From NCBI RefSeq assembly GCF_000234355.1, contig NZ_AGQV01000002.1, positions 310,001 to 374,000 of the forward strand: a stretch of 64,000 nucleotides of DNA, in the 5' to 3' direction. Both the position numbers and the translations under genes were made by a program. The notes beneath the pieces are model-generated. The model was not told the origin of the DNA. It did no database searches and saw only the letters and a program-made list of their open reading frames with translations. Positions 27,580 to 36,170 of the stretch are shown one piece after another. Origin of the DNA: Gluconobacter morbifer G707. GTDB taxonomy: Bacteria > Pseudomonadota > Alphaproteobacteria > Acetobacterales > Acetobacteraceae. Positions within the stretch are counted from its first letter, which is position 1, and every line of letters begins with the position of its first letter.

Positions 27580-28413
27580 TCAAACAGGCAGAAGATTGCG
27601 AAGAGACTGAAGCTCTTCAAGAATTTCCCCTAATTCCGCCCGCAGGAAGCCGTTCTCACCCTCCAGCTTTTCCGCAAGCGCATAAAGCTGTTCGTTCTCA
27701 TCGCGCAGGATTTGCAGAGCTTCAGAATCGCCAGCCTGCACCGCTGGCAGATCTTCGGCTTCGGCTTCGGCTTCGGCTTCGGCTTCGGCTTCGGCTTCGG
27801 CTTCGGCTTCGGCTTCGGCTTCGGCTTCGGCTTCGGCTGAAGCAGGTGTCAGGGATTCTTCGTAAAGAAAAGCCGTATTTTCTTTAGTCTGCTGATTATT
27901 AGGCTCGCTCTCGTGAACATTTTCCTGCGTAACGATCACTTCATCTGCGAGGGTAAGGTCCTGTGCAGGTGTCTGCTGATCGTCCAACGCGTCAAGGATT
28001 TGCACCTCGTCCGTGACAGCTTCCTTATCAGGCGCCACAGAGTGGGAAAGGACCGGAAGTATTTCAGGGCCTTTTTCGGAAATGACCTCACCATCCTGAC
28101 GCTGAGCCGCCTTGCGTTCCCTCAGAACCCTCAATACACCCTGGGTCTTGTATCCCTGCACGTAAAGCAGGTCCGAAATCAGTTTCAGGGTTTCGATATG
28201 CTGCGGATTGTAATACCGCCGCCCGCTTTCACCACGGAACGGTTTTACTCCGGGGTAAATTGTTTCCCACGAGCGCAGGCGATGCTGGGGAATATGAAGT
28301 TCTTCAGCAACTTCACTGATTGTCCGATAAGCCTCAGGGGCCTTTTTAACGCGCCCGGTTTCTTCCTTCCCAGAGGACAAACCGGAAGACGAAGAAGAAT
28401 CGTTATCTGTCAT
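27580..28413 (-). CDS. MerR-family transcriptional regulator with (Ala-Glu)14 linker
   Basis: Predicted DNA-binding regulator, 277 residues. Residues about 28-100 form a MerR-like winged helix: YRTISEVAEELHIPQHRLRSWE, then GRRYYNPQHIETLKLISDLLY. A long acidic linker contains a perfect (AE)14 run at residues 193-220. The C-terminus (ALQILRDENEQLYALAEKLE) looks like a coiled coil. This MerR-type gene commonly follows ihfA in alphaproteobacteria, as here with a 24-bp gap. Target and ligand are unknown. Confidence 0.9.
   Translation of the reverse strand: MTDNDSSSSSGLSSGKEETGRVKKAPEAYRTISEVAEELHIPQHRLRSWETIYPGVKPFRGESGRRYYNPQHIETLKLISDLLYVQGYKTQGVLRVLRERKAAQRQDGEVISEKGPEILPVLSHSVAPDKEAVTDEVQILDALDDQQTPAQDLTLADEVIVTQENVHESEPNNQQTKENTAFLYEESLTPASAEAEAEAEAEAEAEAEAEAEAEAEAEAEDLPAVQAGDSEALQILRDENEQLYALAEKLEGENGFLRAELGEILEELQSLRNLLPV
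27754..27837 (-). repeat. Perfect hexanucleotide tandem repeat, 14 copies
   Basis: Plus strand (TTCGGC)14, read on the minus strand as (GCCGAA)14 coding Ala-Glu. All 14 units are identical with no synonymous variation. Because the unit is six bases, gain or loss of copies keeps the reading frame. Confidence 0.97.
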
Positions 28414-28437
28414 GAAAATACTTCTGGTTCCGGGGCG

Positions 28438-28764
28438 TTACTGTTCATGAGGCTCTTGTACGGACGCAGCGGCATCCGCGGAATCGTTCATACGCGCACG
28501 CAACAGCTGGGAAGGCCGGAACACCAGAACGGCACGCGGCAGGATCGGAACCTCCACGCCCGTCTTTGGATTACGCCCGATGCGCTCACCTTTCTGACGA
28601 ACCGAAAAGCTTCCAAATCCGCTCAGTTTGACGGACTCACCCTTTTCCAGTGTCGCGGAAATATTTTCCAGCACACTTTCCAGAATGTTGGAGGAATCGT
28701 GCCGGGATAGCCCAACACGGCTATAAATCTGCTCGACAAGATTCGCGCGTGTGACTGTGCTCAT
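28438..28764 (-). CDS. ihfA: Integration host factor subunit alpha
   Basis: DNA-bending nucleoid protein that pairs with IhfB. 108 residues: MSTVTRANLVEQIYSRVGLS, the conserved VKLSGFGSFSVRQKGER, and the beta-arm GRNPKTGVEVPILPRAVLVFRPS with the intercalating Pro. The C-terminal ~15 residues (DAAASVQEPHEQ) are a lineage extension. It lies between fabH and the MerR-type gene; the beta subunit is at 45795-46100. Confidence 0.96.
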   Translation of the reverse strand: MSTVTRANLVEQIYSRVGLSRHDSSNILESVLENISATLEKGESVKLSGFGSFSVRQKGERIGRNPKTGVEVPILPRAVLVFRPSQLLRARMNDSADAAASVQEPHEQ

Positions 28765-28825
28765 GACATCTGCGTATCATGCTGTTCAGAACAGTCAAAG
28801 GAATCAATCATCAGGGCGCACGGAC

Positions 28826-29794
28826 TTACATCCGGACGAGAGCAGACCCCCAGGTCAGACCACCGCCCAACGCTTCCATCAGCACCAGATCGCCCTTGCG
28901 GATACGGCCATCACGCACGGCTTCATTCAGTGCCAGTGGAATGGAAGCAGCAGACGTATTGGCATGTCGGCCGACGGTAACGACAACACGGTCCGAAGGA
29001 AGAGCCAGCTTTTTGGCCATTCCGTCAATAATACGAAGATTGGCCTGATGCGGAACAAGCCACTGGATGTCCTTACCCGTCAGGCTGTTCGCAGCCAGCG
29101 CCTCATCCACGGCCTGAGACAGTTTGGCGACGGCATGACGGAAAACTTCACGTCCCATCATCTTCAGACGCTGGGTCGTCTGGGTGCAGCCAGCCGCCCC
29201 GTCAACATACAGGATATTCCCTGTCCGACCGTCCGAATGGAGATGCGTGGAAAGGATACCCTCTTCGTCTCCGGCTTCCAGCAGAACTGCACCTGCACCA
29301 TCACCGAAAAGGACACAGGTTGTCCGGTCTTCCCAGTCCAGAAGGCGGGAAAATACCTCAGTCCCGATAACAAGAATCTTGCGGACCTGACCTGATCGGA
29401 TCATCGCATCCGCTGTCGCCAGGGCATACACGAAACCCGAGCAGGCGGCGCTGATATCAAATCCAAATCCGCGATGCATACCCAGAAGAGCCTGGATCTG
29501 TACGGCAGCGGCTGGAAAGACACGATCAGGCGTGGACGTCGCTACAAGGACAGCATCGACGTCATCGACCGAAACGCCTGCATAGTCGAGAGCCTGCCTT
29601 GCGGCATTTGCCCCCATGCTGGCGGTATTTTCATCACCTGATACGATATGCCGCTGTGTGATGCCCGTTCGTGTCCGGATCCACTCATCCGAGGTTTCGA
29701 GACCGTATTTCGCTGCAAGCTCATCATTGGTCAGAGCTTCGCGAGGCAGATAACCGCCGACACCGGTCAAGCGGGCATGAAGGGTAGCAGACAT
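28826..29794 (-). CDS. fabH: Beta-ketoacyl-ACP synthase III (FabH)
   Basis: Starts type II fatty acid synthesis by condensing acetyl-CoA with malonyl-ACP. 322 residues with the catalytic triad: Cys in DISAACSGFVYAL, His in LVPHQANLRI and Asn in GRHANTSAASIP. The N-terminus TGVGGYLPREALTNDELA and DEWIRTRTGI are typical. The start is three bases after the plsX stop, so it is translated with plsX. Confidence 0.97.
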   Translation of the reverse strand: MSATLHARLTGVGGYLPREALTNDELAAKYGLETSDEWIRTRTGITQRHIVSGDENTASMGANAARQALDYAGVSVDDVDAVLVATSTPDRVFPAAAVQIQALLGMHRGFGFDISAACSGFVYALATADAMIRSGQVRKILVIGTEVFSRLLDWEDRTTCVLFGDGAGAVLLEAGDEEGILSTHLHSDGRTGNILYVDGAAGCTQTTQRLKMMGREVFRHAVAKLSQAVDEALAANSLTGKDIQWLVPHQANLRIIDGMAKKLALPSDRVVVTVGRHANTSAASIPLALNEAVRDGRIRKGDLVLMEALGGGLTWGSALVRM

Positions 29795-29797
29795 TTC

Positions 29798-30907
29798 TCA
29801 GCTCACCGGCTCGGGCGTGACCTTGTCAGCTGCCGCGGAAGCCGTTCCTGCCTCCAGCATACCAAGCTGCTCAAGGCGATCACGGATCCGGTCATTCAGT
29901 TTGTGGGTTACGGCATCCATGGCCACGTCAATCGCTGCGGCGAAGGCTTCGCCGTCTGCGCCGCCATGGGATTTGACGACAATCCCGTTCAGACCAACGA
30001 ACAACGCGCCGTTGTAACGGCGCGGATCGATCCATTCCCGCATGCGCTCCAGCCCGGGACGAACCAGAAGATAGCCGATCCGTGTCAGCAGATTGGTCTT
30101 GAAGACGCGCTTCAGAAGCGCGAAGGCCAGTTTGAGCGCCCCCTCACCTGTCTTGAGCGCGACATTGCCGGTAAAACCGTCCGTCACTACGACGTCCGTT
30201 GTCCCGGCTGTAATGTCATGCCCTTCGACAAAACCATGAAACTGGGAGGAAAGCACGCTCTCACGCAGCCGTTCCGCGGCCTGGCGAAGGCGTTCGTCTC
30301 CTTTGAGGTCTTCGGACCCGACGTTCAGCAAACCGATTGTCGGTCGTGGCAGACCGAGAGCAGCCTGCGCGAAAGCCTCGCCCATAATGGCGAATTCAAC
30401 AAGATTGCGAGCATCACAGGCAATATTTGCCCCAAGATCGAGCATGACCACGTCACCGCGGGCGGAGGGCTCAACAGCGACCATGGCAGGTCGGGAAATA
30501 CCCGGCATAGCTTTCACGATGATCTTGGCAAGCGCAAGCATGGCGCCACTGTTGCCCGCTGACACCACGCCATGCGCTTCGCCAGACGCGACGCTCTCCA
30601 TTGCAAGACGCATGGAAGACCCACGGACACGAATAGCGGCCGTCGGTTTCATTTCCATCGAGATGCTGGCTGGAGCATGGCGGATCTCGCAGATCCGGGC
30701 TGCCTTTGGATGCTGCGCCAACGCCGGCTTCAGCAGTTTCTCGTCCCCGATCAGAAGCACACGCGCTTTCGGATGACGGTCGGCAGCAAAATCGAGACCT
30801 GTCAGGACGATGTCCGGAGCGCTGTCGCCTCCCATTGCATCGACGGCGAGGGCATAAGGCCCGGAGGCCGCGATGTCACGGTCAGACGTGACAGACGCAT
30901 TGCTCAT
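29798..30907 (-). CDS. plsX: Phosphate acyltransferase PlsX
   Basis: Makes acyl-phosphate from acyl-ACP for phospholipid synthesis (PlsX/PlsY route). 369 residues. ALAVDAMGGDSAPD at the start, KPTAAIRVRGSSMRLA, SAGNSGAMLALA and TDGFTGNVALKTGEG are the standard family motifs. It stands between rpmF and fabH in the conserved DUF177-rpmF-plsX-fabH order. The N-terminus has about 15 residues more than E. coli PlsX, and a later start cannot be excluded. Confidence 0.96.
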   Translation of the reverse strand: MSNASVTSDRDIAASGPYALAVDAMGGDSAPDIVLTGLDFAADRHPKARVLLIGDEKLLKPALAQHPKAARICEIRHAPASISMEMKPTAAIRVRGSSMRLAMESVASGEAHGVVSAGNSGAMLALAKIIVKAMPGISRPAMVAVEPSARGDVVMLDLGANIACDARNLVEFAIMGEAFAQAALGLPRPTIGLLNVGSEDLKGDERLRQAAERLRESVLSSQFHGFVEGHDITAGTTDVVVTDGFTGNVALKTGEGALKLAFALLKRVFKTNLLTRIGYLLVRPGLERMREWIDPRRYNGALFVGLNGIVVKSHGGADGEAFAAAIDVAMDAVTHKLNDRIRDRLEQLGMLEAGTASAAADKVTPEPVS

Positions 30908-30941
30908 TGAGACAGTTTCCCGGACAGCATCTTACAGAGAC

Positions 30942-30965
30942 GGGCAGCCAGAGAGTGGGCTGCCC
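30942..30965 (-). other. Hairpin between rpmF and plsX
   Basis: Arms GGGCAGCC (30942-30949) and GGCTGCCC (30958-30965) with an 8-base loop and no T-run. It could be an RNA processing site or a weak attenuator that sets the rpmF to plsX ratio. Confidence 0.4.
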
Positions 30966-30976
30966 ATCGACAGGTT

Positions 30977-31180
30977 TCAGGCGCGGACAGCGGTCTTCAG
31001 GGTCTTGCCAGCCGCCACGATCTCACGGCCGTCATAGTGACCGCAGTGGCTGCAGACATTGTGTGGACGCTTCAGTTCACCGCAGTTGCTGCACTCGGCA
31101 TGTGCTTCAGCGCGGAGGGCATGGTGGCTGCGGCGCATGCCACGACGGGACGGCGTAGTCTTTCTTTTGGGGACGGCCAT
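30977..31180 (-). CDS. rpmF: 50S ribosomal protein L32
   Basis: Large-subunit protein of 67 residues starting [20 protein letters not shown]. Four cysteines as C-x2-C (CSNC) and C-x2-C (CSHC) form a zinc ribbon, so this is the zinc-binding form. It sits upstream of plsX, the usual linkage of ribosome and lipid synthesis genes. Confidence 0.97.
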   Translation of the reverse strand: MAVPKRKTTPSRRGMRRSHHALRAEAHAECSNCGELKRPHNVCSHCGHYDGREIVAAGKTLKTAVRA

Positions 31181-31334
31181 GGCTTTTATGCCTCTTTCTG
31201 CTTCTGTGTCGGCACCCCTGCTCCGCTCCCTGCGGCATCCGGTGCCCTGTTGTTCGTCGTCTCGTAATTTACGTCGAGTTCAGGCGGGCGGCTCTAGCAG
31301 AGCAGAGCGAAACCTGCAAGCCAGACGTGGCATT

Positions 31335-31916
31335 TTATTCTTTCCGGCCGCCGTTTTTCAGCGCGGCCAGCGCCGCAAACGGATTGGGACGGGACGCCGC
31401 GTCAGACGGTTCACCCGGCAGTCCGGGTCCTTCTTCCCCTTCTGACGGGGCCACGTCAACCGCGTTTTCAAGACCGGCCCCTGGTCTGCGCGGATATGGG
31501 TCCAGCATGAGAGCAAGCTGCTCGGCCGCTGCCTCCCCGATATCCAGCACCTTCCCGTCGTGCGGAACTTCGTCCGGACCTTCCAGATCAATGGAATCGA
31601 TGTCGAATTCATCCTCCGGCATTTCCGATTCCGGGATGAACCTCAGAACGAAGCTCTCGGCCAGAACATCATCGAACGGTTCAGACGTGATGACACAGAG
31701 CTGCGTCACTTTCGCCGTCAGACGCCCTTCCGCAAGTATGGCATCCCCTGTGGAAGGTGTCAGATGAAAGCGGCAGTTCAGGGCTTCAATGGCGGGAATG
31801 CCGAACCGTCGCGCCAGAGCCGCCCTTTCCTTTGGTGAGGCCTCGATGCTCTCTTCCAGCCCCTTGCCCAGCTGGTTGAGCGGAATACGACGGGAAAATT
31901 CAGCAGGACGGGACAT
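31335..31916 (-). CDS. DUF177 protein (YceD-like)
   Basis: A 193-residue member of DUF177, linked to 23S rRNA and L32 accumulation in some bacteria and plastids. It shows EFSRRIPLNQLG at the start, LTAKVTQLCVITSEPFDDVL and acidic stretches, then EAAAEQLALMLDPYPRRPGA near the end. It is upstream of rpmF, the classic pairing, with a 154-bp gap that shows nothing else. The bacterial role here is inferred from context. Confidence 0.9.
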   Translation of the reverse strand: MSRPAEFSRRIPLNQLGKGLEESIEASPKERAALARRFGIPAIEALNCRFHLTPSTGDAILAEGRLTAKVTQLCVITSEPFDDVLAESFVLRFIPESEMPEDEFDIDSIDLEGPDEVPHDGKVLDIGEAAAEQLALMLDPYPRRPGAGLENAVDVAPSEGEEGPGLPGEPSDAASRPNPFAALAALKNGGRKE

Positions 31917-32023
31917 TCAGACACTCCGACCCCGGATATGGCGGGGAAATCGTTGACATGCGCACGCCATTCGGGCACGCGCTCAGTTAAGCGGTTCTCT
32001 TGCACAGGATAGTTTCCGGTTCC

Positions 32024-32602
32024 ATGAATAACGCATCTTCCCCAATGACCCCAAGCAGAACACGCGCTCTTCGCAGCCTAGGGCTGACAGGGCTGGCCTG
32101 TGTTCCGCTGCTGCTGGGTGGATGCTCCTTTTTCGCCCCGATTCCCGAGCCCAGAGGATCGCTCATCGAGAAGACGGACTACGCCCAGCTTTCACCGGGC
32201 ACGACGACGCGCTCGGAAGTGCTGGACGCCCTGGGCTCCCCGACGGCTCACGCCACCTTTGACGACAACACGTGGATCTATGTTTCCATGGTGACGTCCC
32301 CGACCCCGCTCGATTTTCCCACCGTGGACAAACAGCAGGTTGTCGTCCTGAATTTCGACAATTCAGGTGTGCTTCGCAAAATGGATACGCTCCACAAGAG
32401 AGACGCCATTTATGTTGGAATGGTTGGAGCCAAGACCCCGACCCCGGGCACCAAGATTTCGGTCCTGCAGGAACTGCTCGGCAATGTGGGTCGCTACAAT
32501 CCGATGAGCAACATGAACAGCACGTTTGGTGGTGCCAATGGTCCGATGGGCATGGGCGGCCAGGGCACAGGCAATGGCGGCTCGGGCAATACCCTGCCCT
32601 GA
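32024..32602 (+). CDS. bamE: Outer membrane assembly lipoprotein BamE
   Basis: Lipoprotein component of the BAM complex. The signal peptide ends at the lipobox LLLGGC. The SmpA/OmlA domain follows: YAQLSPGTTTRSEVLDALGSPTA, DDNTWIYVSM and VVVLNFDNSGVLRK. A flexible Gly-, Met- and Asn-rich tail (residues ~160-192) is unusual in length. The start is ATG at 32024 or 32045; a TTG at 32000 is in frame but less likely. It is divergent from DUF177 and convergent with the histidine kinase. Confidence 0.93.
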   Translation: MNNASSPMTPSRTRALRSLGLTGLACVPLLLGGCSFFAPIPEPRGSLIEKTDYAQLSPGTTTRSEVLDALGSPTAHATFDDNTWIYVSMVTSPTPLDFPTVDKQQVVVLNFDNSGVLRKMDTLHKRDAIYVGMVGAKTPTPGTKISVLQELLGNVGRYNPMSNMNSTFGGANGPMGMGGQGTGNGGSGNTLP

Positions 32603-32622
32603 TCTGACTATTTTGGCAGGGT
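32591..32622. terminator. Possible bidirectional hairpin between bamE and histidine kinase
   Basis: Arms ACCCTGCC (32591-32598) and GGCAGGGT (32615-32622) span both stop codons of convergent genes only five bases apart. No strong T-run, so termination strength is uncertain. Confidence 0.4.
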
Positions 32623-33987
32623 GATCAGGACGGCCAGTCCGCCAAGCGGGCTGTCCATCAGCCTGACAGCGCCTCCATGGGCGCGGATGATGTCGCGCAC
32701 GATGGTCAGTCCCAGACCCTTGCTGCTGTTACCATCCGTGCCTTTCATCAGCAGTTCCTCGCGCCGGTTCGCAGGCAGGCCGGGACCGTCATCCTCCACC
32801 ATGATCTCGACATTCTCTTCTCCTTCGCGAAGGGAAAAGCGCATCGCACCGCCATGGCGCCGGGCGTTTTCCGCCAGATTGGTCAGTACCCGACGCACCG
32901 CATCCGGCCGGACCACGGCCTCGACGCCCCCTCGCCCTTCCACACTCAGAACACGCCCGCCTGCCCTCAGCGTGGCAGCGGCGACTTCGTCCAGCAGCGA
33001 CCGCATGTCTGTCAGAACAGGCTCTTCAGCCCCTTCTCCACGGGCAAAAGAGAGATAGCTCCCGATCAGTTTCTCCATATCGTCAATATCGACCACCATG
33101 TCAGCGAAATCAGGCTGAAGGTCTTCCGCCCGGATCATCCCTTTGACAGGCATCATGGCGATCGTCAGCCGCAGTCGCGTCAGAGGCGTACGGAGATCAT
33201 GTGACACGCCAGCAAGAACTGCCGTTCGCTGGGTCACGAAACGGTTGACCCGCGACTGCATCCGGTTGAAAGCGACGGCGGCCTGCCGCACTTCCCGCGC
33301 GCCCTGCGGACGGATAGGCCCTTCATCCCGCCCCATTCCAAAAAGTTCGGCCGCCTTTGCCAGCCGCCTGATGGCACGGACCTGATTACGCATGAACAGA
33401 CCCGCAATCAGGAACAGCAGAACGGAACTGCTGACAGCCCAGGCCACGAACAGCCAGATCGGCCCGATATTCAGTCTTTTCTGTGGAACAAGAACATTCA
33501 GAACGCCCGATGGCAGGGCTATGGAAACCCGAACGGTCTCATTCGGGCGCGACCAGTGCACATTGAACGGCCGCGCGAGACCTTGCCGGATGGCCCGGGC
33601 AAAATCATCATCCATTGGCCCCAGTACGTGATTGGTACCCTGCTTTTGCAGATGGGCGGCCGGACGAAAATCAAACGTCAACTGGGTCCGGGACGAGGCA
33701 TCGGCAAGGATCCGGCTCCTGTCCTGCGGAGAAGGACTGCTCTCCAGCATGGCGATGACCAGCGAGATCTCTCCCGTCACCCCGTCTGACAGGCGGCGGG
33801 AAACGACGTTCAGATAGGAGCCGTAGAACAGGGCCAGCGCGATGATCTGTGTAACAAGCAGCGGGATCAGGACAATCAGCATGGACCGCCCCAGAAGAGA
33901 ACGCGGGAGCACGCGCCTCAGGGGACGATCCAGGTTTTTCCATCGCTCTGTCGCCAAGGTTCTGTCAACGTCCCGGTTTGAGAACAT
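32608..33987 (-). CDS. EnvZ-like sensor histidine kinase
   Basis: Membrane sensor that phosphorylates the adjacent OmpR-type regulator. Two membrane helices bound a periplasmic loop: about residues 30-55 (SMLIVLIPLLVTQIIALALF) and 175-197 (WLFVAWAVSSSVLLFLIAGL). A HAMP domain follows, then H-box VSHDLRTPLTRLRL, N-box NLAENARRHGG and G-boxes DDGPGLP and KGLGLTIV. The ATG at 33987 (MFSNRDVD) overlaps the response regulator stop by 23 bp; a frame extension to 34116 would overlap much more. The stimulus is unknown. Confidence 0.9.
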   Translation of the reverse strand: MFSNRDVDRTLATERWKNLDRPLRRVLPRSLLGRSMLIVLIPLLVTQIIALALFYGSYLNVVSRRLSDGVTGEISLVIAMLESSPSPQDRSRILADASSRTQLTFDFRPAAHLQKQGTNHVLGPMDDDFARAIRQGLARPFNVHWSRPNETVRVSIALPSGVLNVLVPQKRLNIGPIWLFVAWAVSSSVLLFLIAGLFMRNQVRAIRRLAKAAELFGMGRDEGPIRPQGAREVRQAAVAFNRMQSRVNRFVTQRTAVLAGVSHDLRTPLTRLRLTIAMMPVKGMIRAEDLQPDFADMVVDIDDMEKLIGSYLSFARGEGAEEPVLTDMRSLLDEVAAATLRAGGRVLSVEGRGGVEAVVRPDAVRRVLTNLAENARRHGGAMRFSLREGEENVEIMVEDDGPGLPANRREELLMKGTDGNSSKGLGLTIVRDIIRAHGGAVRLMDSPLGGLAVLITLPK

Positions 33988-34663
33988 AGCCCTTGCCACG
34001 CACGGTATGAAGAAAGCGTGGCTCACGCGGATCAGGTTCGATACGGCGGCGCAGGCGCGTAACTTGGACGTCCACCGCCCGCTCCCCGATCTCGTCCATG
34101 TCGAGGGCACGGGCAATTTCCTCCCGGGACATGACCACGCCCGGCTGACGAGTCAGAACACCCAGCAGAGCAGACTCTCCGCCCGTCAGATGAACAGGAC
34201 CTTCCGGTCCGCTCAAAAGGCCGCGCTTGACCTCGAATTCCAGCACACCGAGATGCAGTACGTCCGGAACGTCTGCCACCGGCTGGGGCATCGGAACAAT
34301 ACGCCGGAGATGGGCGCGCAGACGCAGAAGCAGCTCACGGGGTTCAAACGGTTTGCCCAGATAGTCATCCGCCCCTGTTTCCAGACCATTGATGCGGTCC
34401 GCGGGCTCTCCCCGAGCGGTGAGAAGCAGGATAGGCACGGAAATGCCTTCCGCACGGAGCGAACGGGTCAGAGAGAGGCCATCTTCGCCAGGCATTGTCA
34501 CATCCAGCACCAGAGCGTCAGGCTGGATCAGTTGCAGGACCTGCCGCGCCGCAGCAGCGTCTGCTGCCGTCGTGACGCGGTAACCGTTTTCGGACAGATA
34601 GCGCTGAAGCAGTCGGAGCAGCCGCGCGTCATCATCCACAACAAGAATATGTTCGTCACTCAT
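33965..34663 (-). CDS. OmpR-family response regulator
   Basis: Two-component regulator, 232 residues. The receiver domain has VVDDDARLLRLL, phospho-acceptor Asp in LVLDVTMPG, LLLTARG and Lys in GKPFEP. The C-terminal winged helix shows LTGGESALLGVLTRQPGVVMSR-type residues and RRIEPDPREPRFLHTVRGKGY. It overlaps marR by 4 bp at its start and the kinase by 23 bp at its end, so expression is tightly coupled. Confidence 0.94.
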   Translation of the reverse strand: MSDEHILVVDDDARLLRLLQRYLSENGYRVTTAADAAAARQVLQLIQPDALVLDVTMPGEDGLSLTRSLRAEGISVPILLLTARGEPADRINGLETGADDYLGKPFEPRELLLRLRAHLRRIVPMPQPVADVPDVLHLGVLEFEVKRGLLSGPEGPVHLTGGESALLGVLTRQPGVVMSREEIARALDMDEIGERAVDVQVTRLRRRIEPDPREPRFLHTVRGKGYVLKPGR

Positions 34664-35148
34664 GGCGCATTTTCACCTGTCGGGATCTGCAGCGGAACCA
34701 GAACGCGCCGGAAACCCTCTACGGCCGTAACCCCCGCTTCACGATAGGCCTGTGTCATGGCTTCCCGGATTAGTTTGAAGAGGTCTCGTTCAATGGCCTG
34801 TCCCTGCGCCGTAAGATGAAGAGGGCGTTTGCGCCGGTCATGCCGACCCTCGGACTGGATCAAAAAATTGCGCTCTCTTAGATCACCCAGTGCACGCCCC
34901 AGGGACTGCTTGGTGATGCCAAGGCACCCGAGAAGCACGCCCGGAGTAATGCCCGGGTGGACCGCCACCAGGAAAAGAATCCGGTGATGGGCAGCCCCCA
35001 GCCCGTACTCACGCAGCAGGGCTTCACAGCCAGCGTTCAGCGCCCGCCATCCCAGCATCAGGGATTCATAGGACTGACGGATCTGCTCTTCACGTAAATA
35101 GAGGTGGGCCGTCGCGGAAGACGGACCTTCCGGCGCACGTCCTGTCAC
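34660..35148 (-). CDS. MarR-family transcriptional regulator
   Basis: Predicted winged-helix regulator of 162 residues. The wHTH is GITPGVLLGCLGITKQSLGRALGDL followed by the wing GRHDRRKRPLHLTAQGQ. The early segment HLYLREEQIRQSYESLMLGWRAL forms the dimer helices. It overlaps def by 4 bp and the response regulator by 4 bp. This makes an unusual def-marR-RR-HK chain of overlapping genes. Confidence 0.9.
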   Translation of the reverse strand: MTGRAPEGPSSATAHLYLREEQIRQSYESLMLGWRALNAGCEALLREYGLGAAHHRILFLVAVHPGITPGVLLGCLGITKQSLGRALGDLRERNFLIQSEGRHDRRKRPLHLTAQGQAIERDLFKLIREAMTQAYREAGVTAVEGFRRVLVPLQIPTGENAP

Positions 35149-35657
35149 CGGACAATTTCCCCAACGTAGCCGAAGCGGCTGAAATTCTGGATCCGCTGGG
35201 GATACAGGATCCCTTCCAGATGGTCGTACTCATGCTGGAGGACATTGGCGTGGAAACCTGCCGCCTCTCCTTCAAGCACGTTGCCATTCATATCCAGCCC
35301 CCGGTAGTGTATTTTCGCATGCCGGGGCACATCACCCCGAAGGCCGGGAATCGAGAGGCATCCCTCACTGCACACCATCATGTCATCTCCCACAGGTGTG
35401 ATCTCGGGATTGATCAGAACACGGGGCAGCAACGAATCTTCCGGATTCGCCACCCTGTTGGCAGGAACGTGATAGACAAACAGCCGCAGGGGGTTGTGAA
35501 CTTGGGGTGCGGCAAGACCTGCTCCGCGTGCATCGGCCATTGTCTCAAGCATATCCCCGACCAGACGGCGGATTTCCGGTGAACCCGGATCGGACACAGG
35601 CGTGGCAACCTGATGCAGGACAGGGTTTCCCATACGGGCAATCTTGAGCAGGGCCAT
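35145..35657 (-). CDS. def: Peptide deformylase
   Basis: Removes the N-formyl group from nascent proteins. 170 residues with the three motifs GAGLAAPQ, EGCLSIPG and HEYDHLEG. The Cys and the two His of these motifs bind the catalytic metal. No fmt gene is adjacent, so it is not in the common def-fmt operon; instead it leads the marR and two-component genes. Confidence 0.95.
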   Translation of the reverse strand: MALLKIARMGNPVLHQVATPVSDPGSPEIRRLVGDMLETMADARGAGLAAPQVHNPLRLFVYHVPANRVANPEDSLLPRVLINPEITPVGDDMMVCSEGCLSIPGLRGDVPRHAKIHYRGLDMNGNVLEGEAAGFHANVLQHEYDHLEGILYPQRIQNFSRFGYVGEIVR

Positions 35658-35753
35658 ATTAATGTCTCCATCAGCGGGGCAAAGCGTAACACCGTTAGTC
35701 TTTCTACAGATTGCGCGGGGATAAAAAACCGCACAAGCCGCATGGAAGGAATT

Positions 35754-35781
35754 GCATTACCCAAAAGGAATATGGTAATGC
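35754..35781 (+). promoter_or_regulatory. Hairpin in rpsU leader
   Basis: Arms GCATTACC (35754-35761) and GGTAATGC (35774-35781), about 70 bp upstream of the rpsU start in the 196-bp gap between divergent def and rpsU. It may regulate rpsU, but there is no further support. Confidence 0.35.
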
Positions 35782-35853
35782 GACCACCCTTAGTTGGAAT
35801 GCCATATCACGGGTGACGCTGATGAAGCGGACCCAGAAGGAGTTGACGGCACC

Positions 35854-36057
35854 GTGCAGGTTCTCGTTCGTGACAACAATGTTGACCAAGCGCTCAAAGC
35901 GCTGAAGAAGAAGATGCAGCGCGAAGGCGTTTTTCGTGAAATGAAGCTGCGCCGCCACTTCGAAAAGCCCTCCGAGCGTCGCGCCCGCGAAGCAGCAGAA
36001 GCTGTGCGTCGCGCCCGCAAGATGGAGCGCAAGCGTCTGGAGCGTGAAGGCTTCTAA
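35854..36057 (+). CDS. rpsU: 30S ribosomal protein S21
   Basis: Small-subunit protein of 67 residues: [20 protein letters not shown], then [17 protein letters not shown] and a Lys- and Arg-rich tail. The start is a GTG at 35854 with AAGGAG at 35837-35842, 11 bases upstream. An in-frame ATG at 35794 would add 20 unrelated residues. A strong terminator follows. Confidence 0.95.
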   Translation: MQVLVRDNNVDQALKALKKKMQREGVFREMKLRRHFEKPSERRAREAAEAVRRARKMERKRLEREGF

Positions 36058-36081
36058 ATGCCTTCCGTTGTCTGAACGGTA

Positions 36082-36117
36082 AAAAGCCGCATCCCGAGAA
36101 GGGATGCGGCTTTTTTT
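36082..36117 (+). terminator. Rho-independent terminator after rpsU
   Basis: Arms AAAGCCGCATCCC and GGGATGCGGCTTT around a short GAGAA loop, followed by a seven-T run, 25 bp after the rpsU stop. Confidence 0.92.
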
Positions 36118-36170
36118 GTGCCGTCATCCCTCGCTCCCGCCGCAAAGCAGCGGGAGGTTTCTGGGAAAGA

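Noticed and set aside
27754-27837. Repeat considered as a CRISPR array
   Set aside because: Units are contiguous hexamers with no spacers, inside a coding frame.
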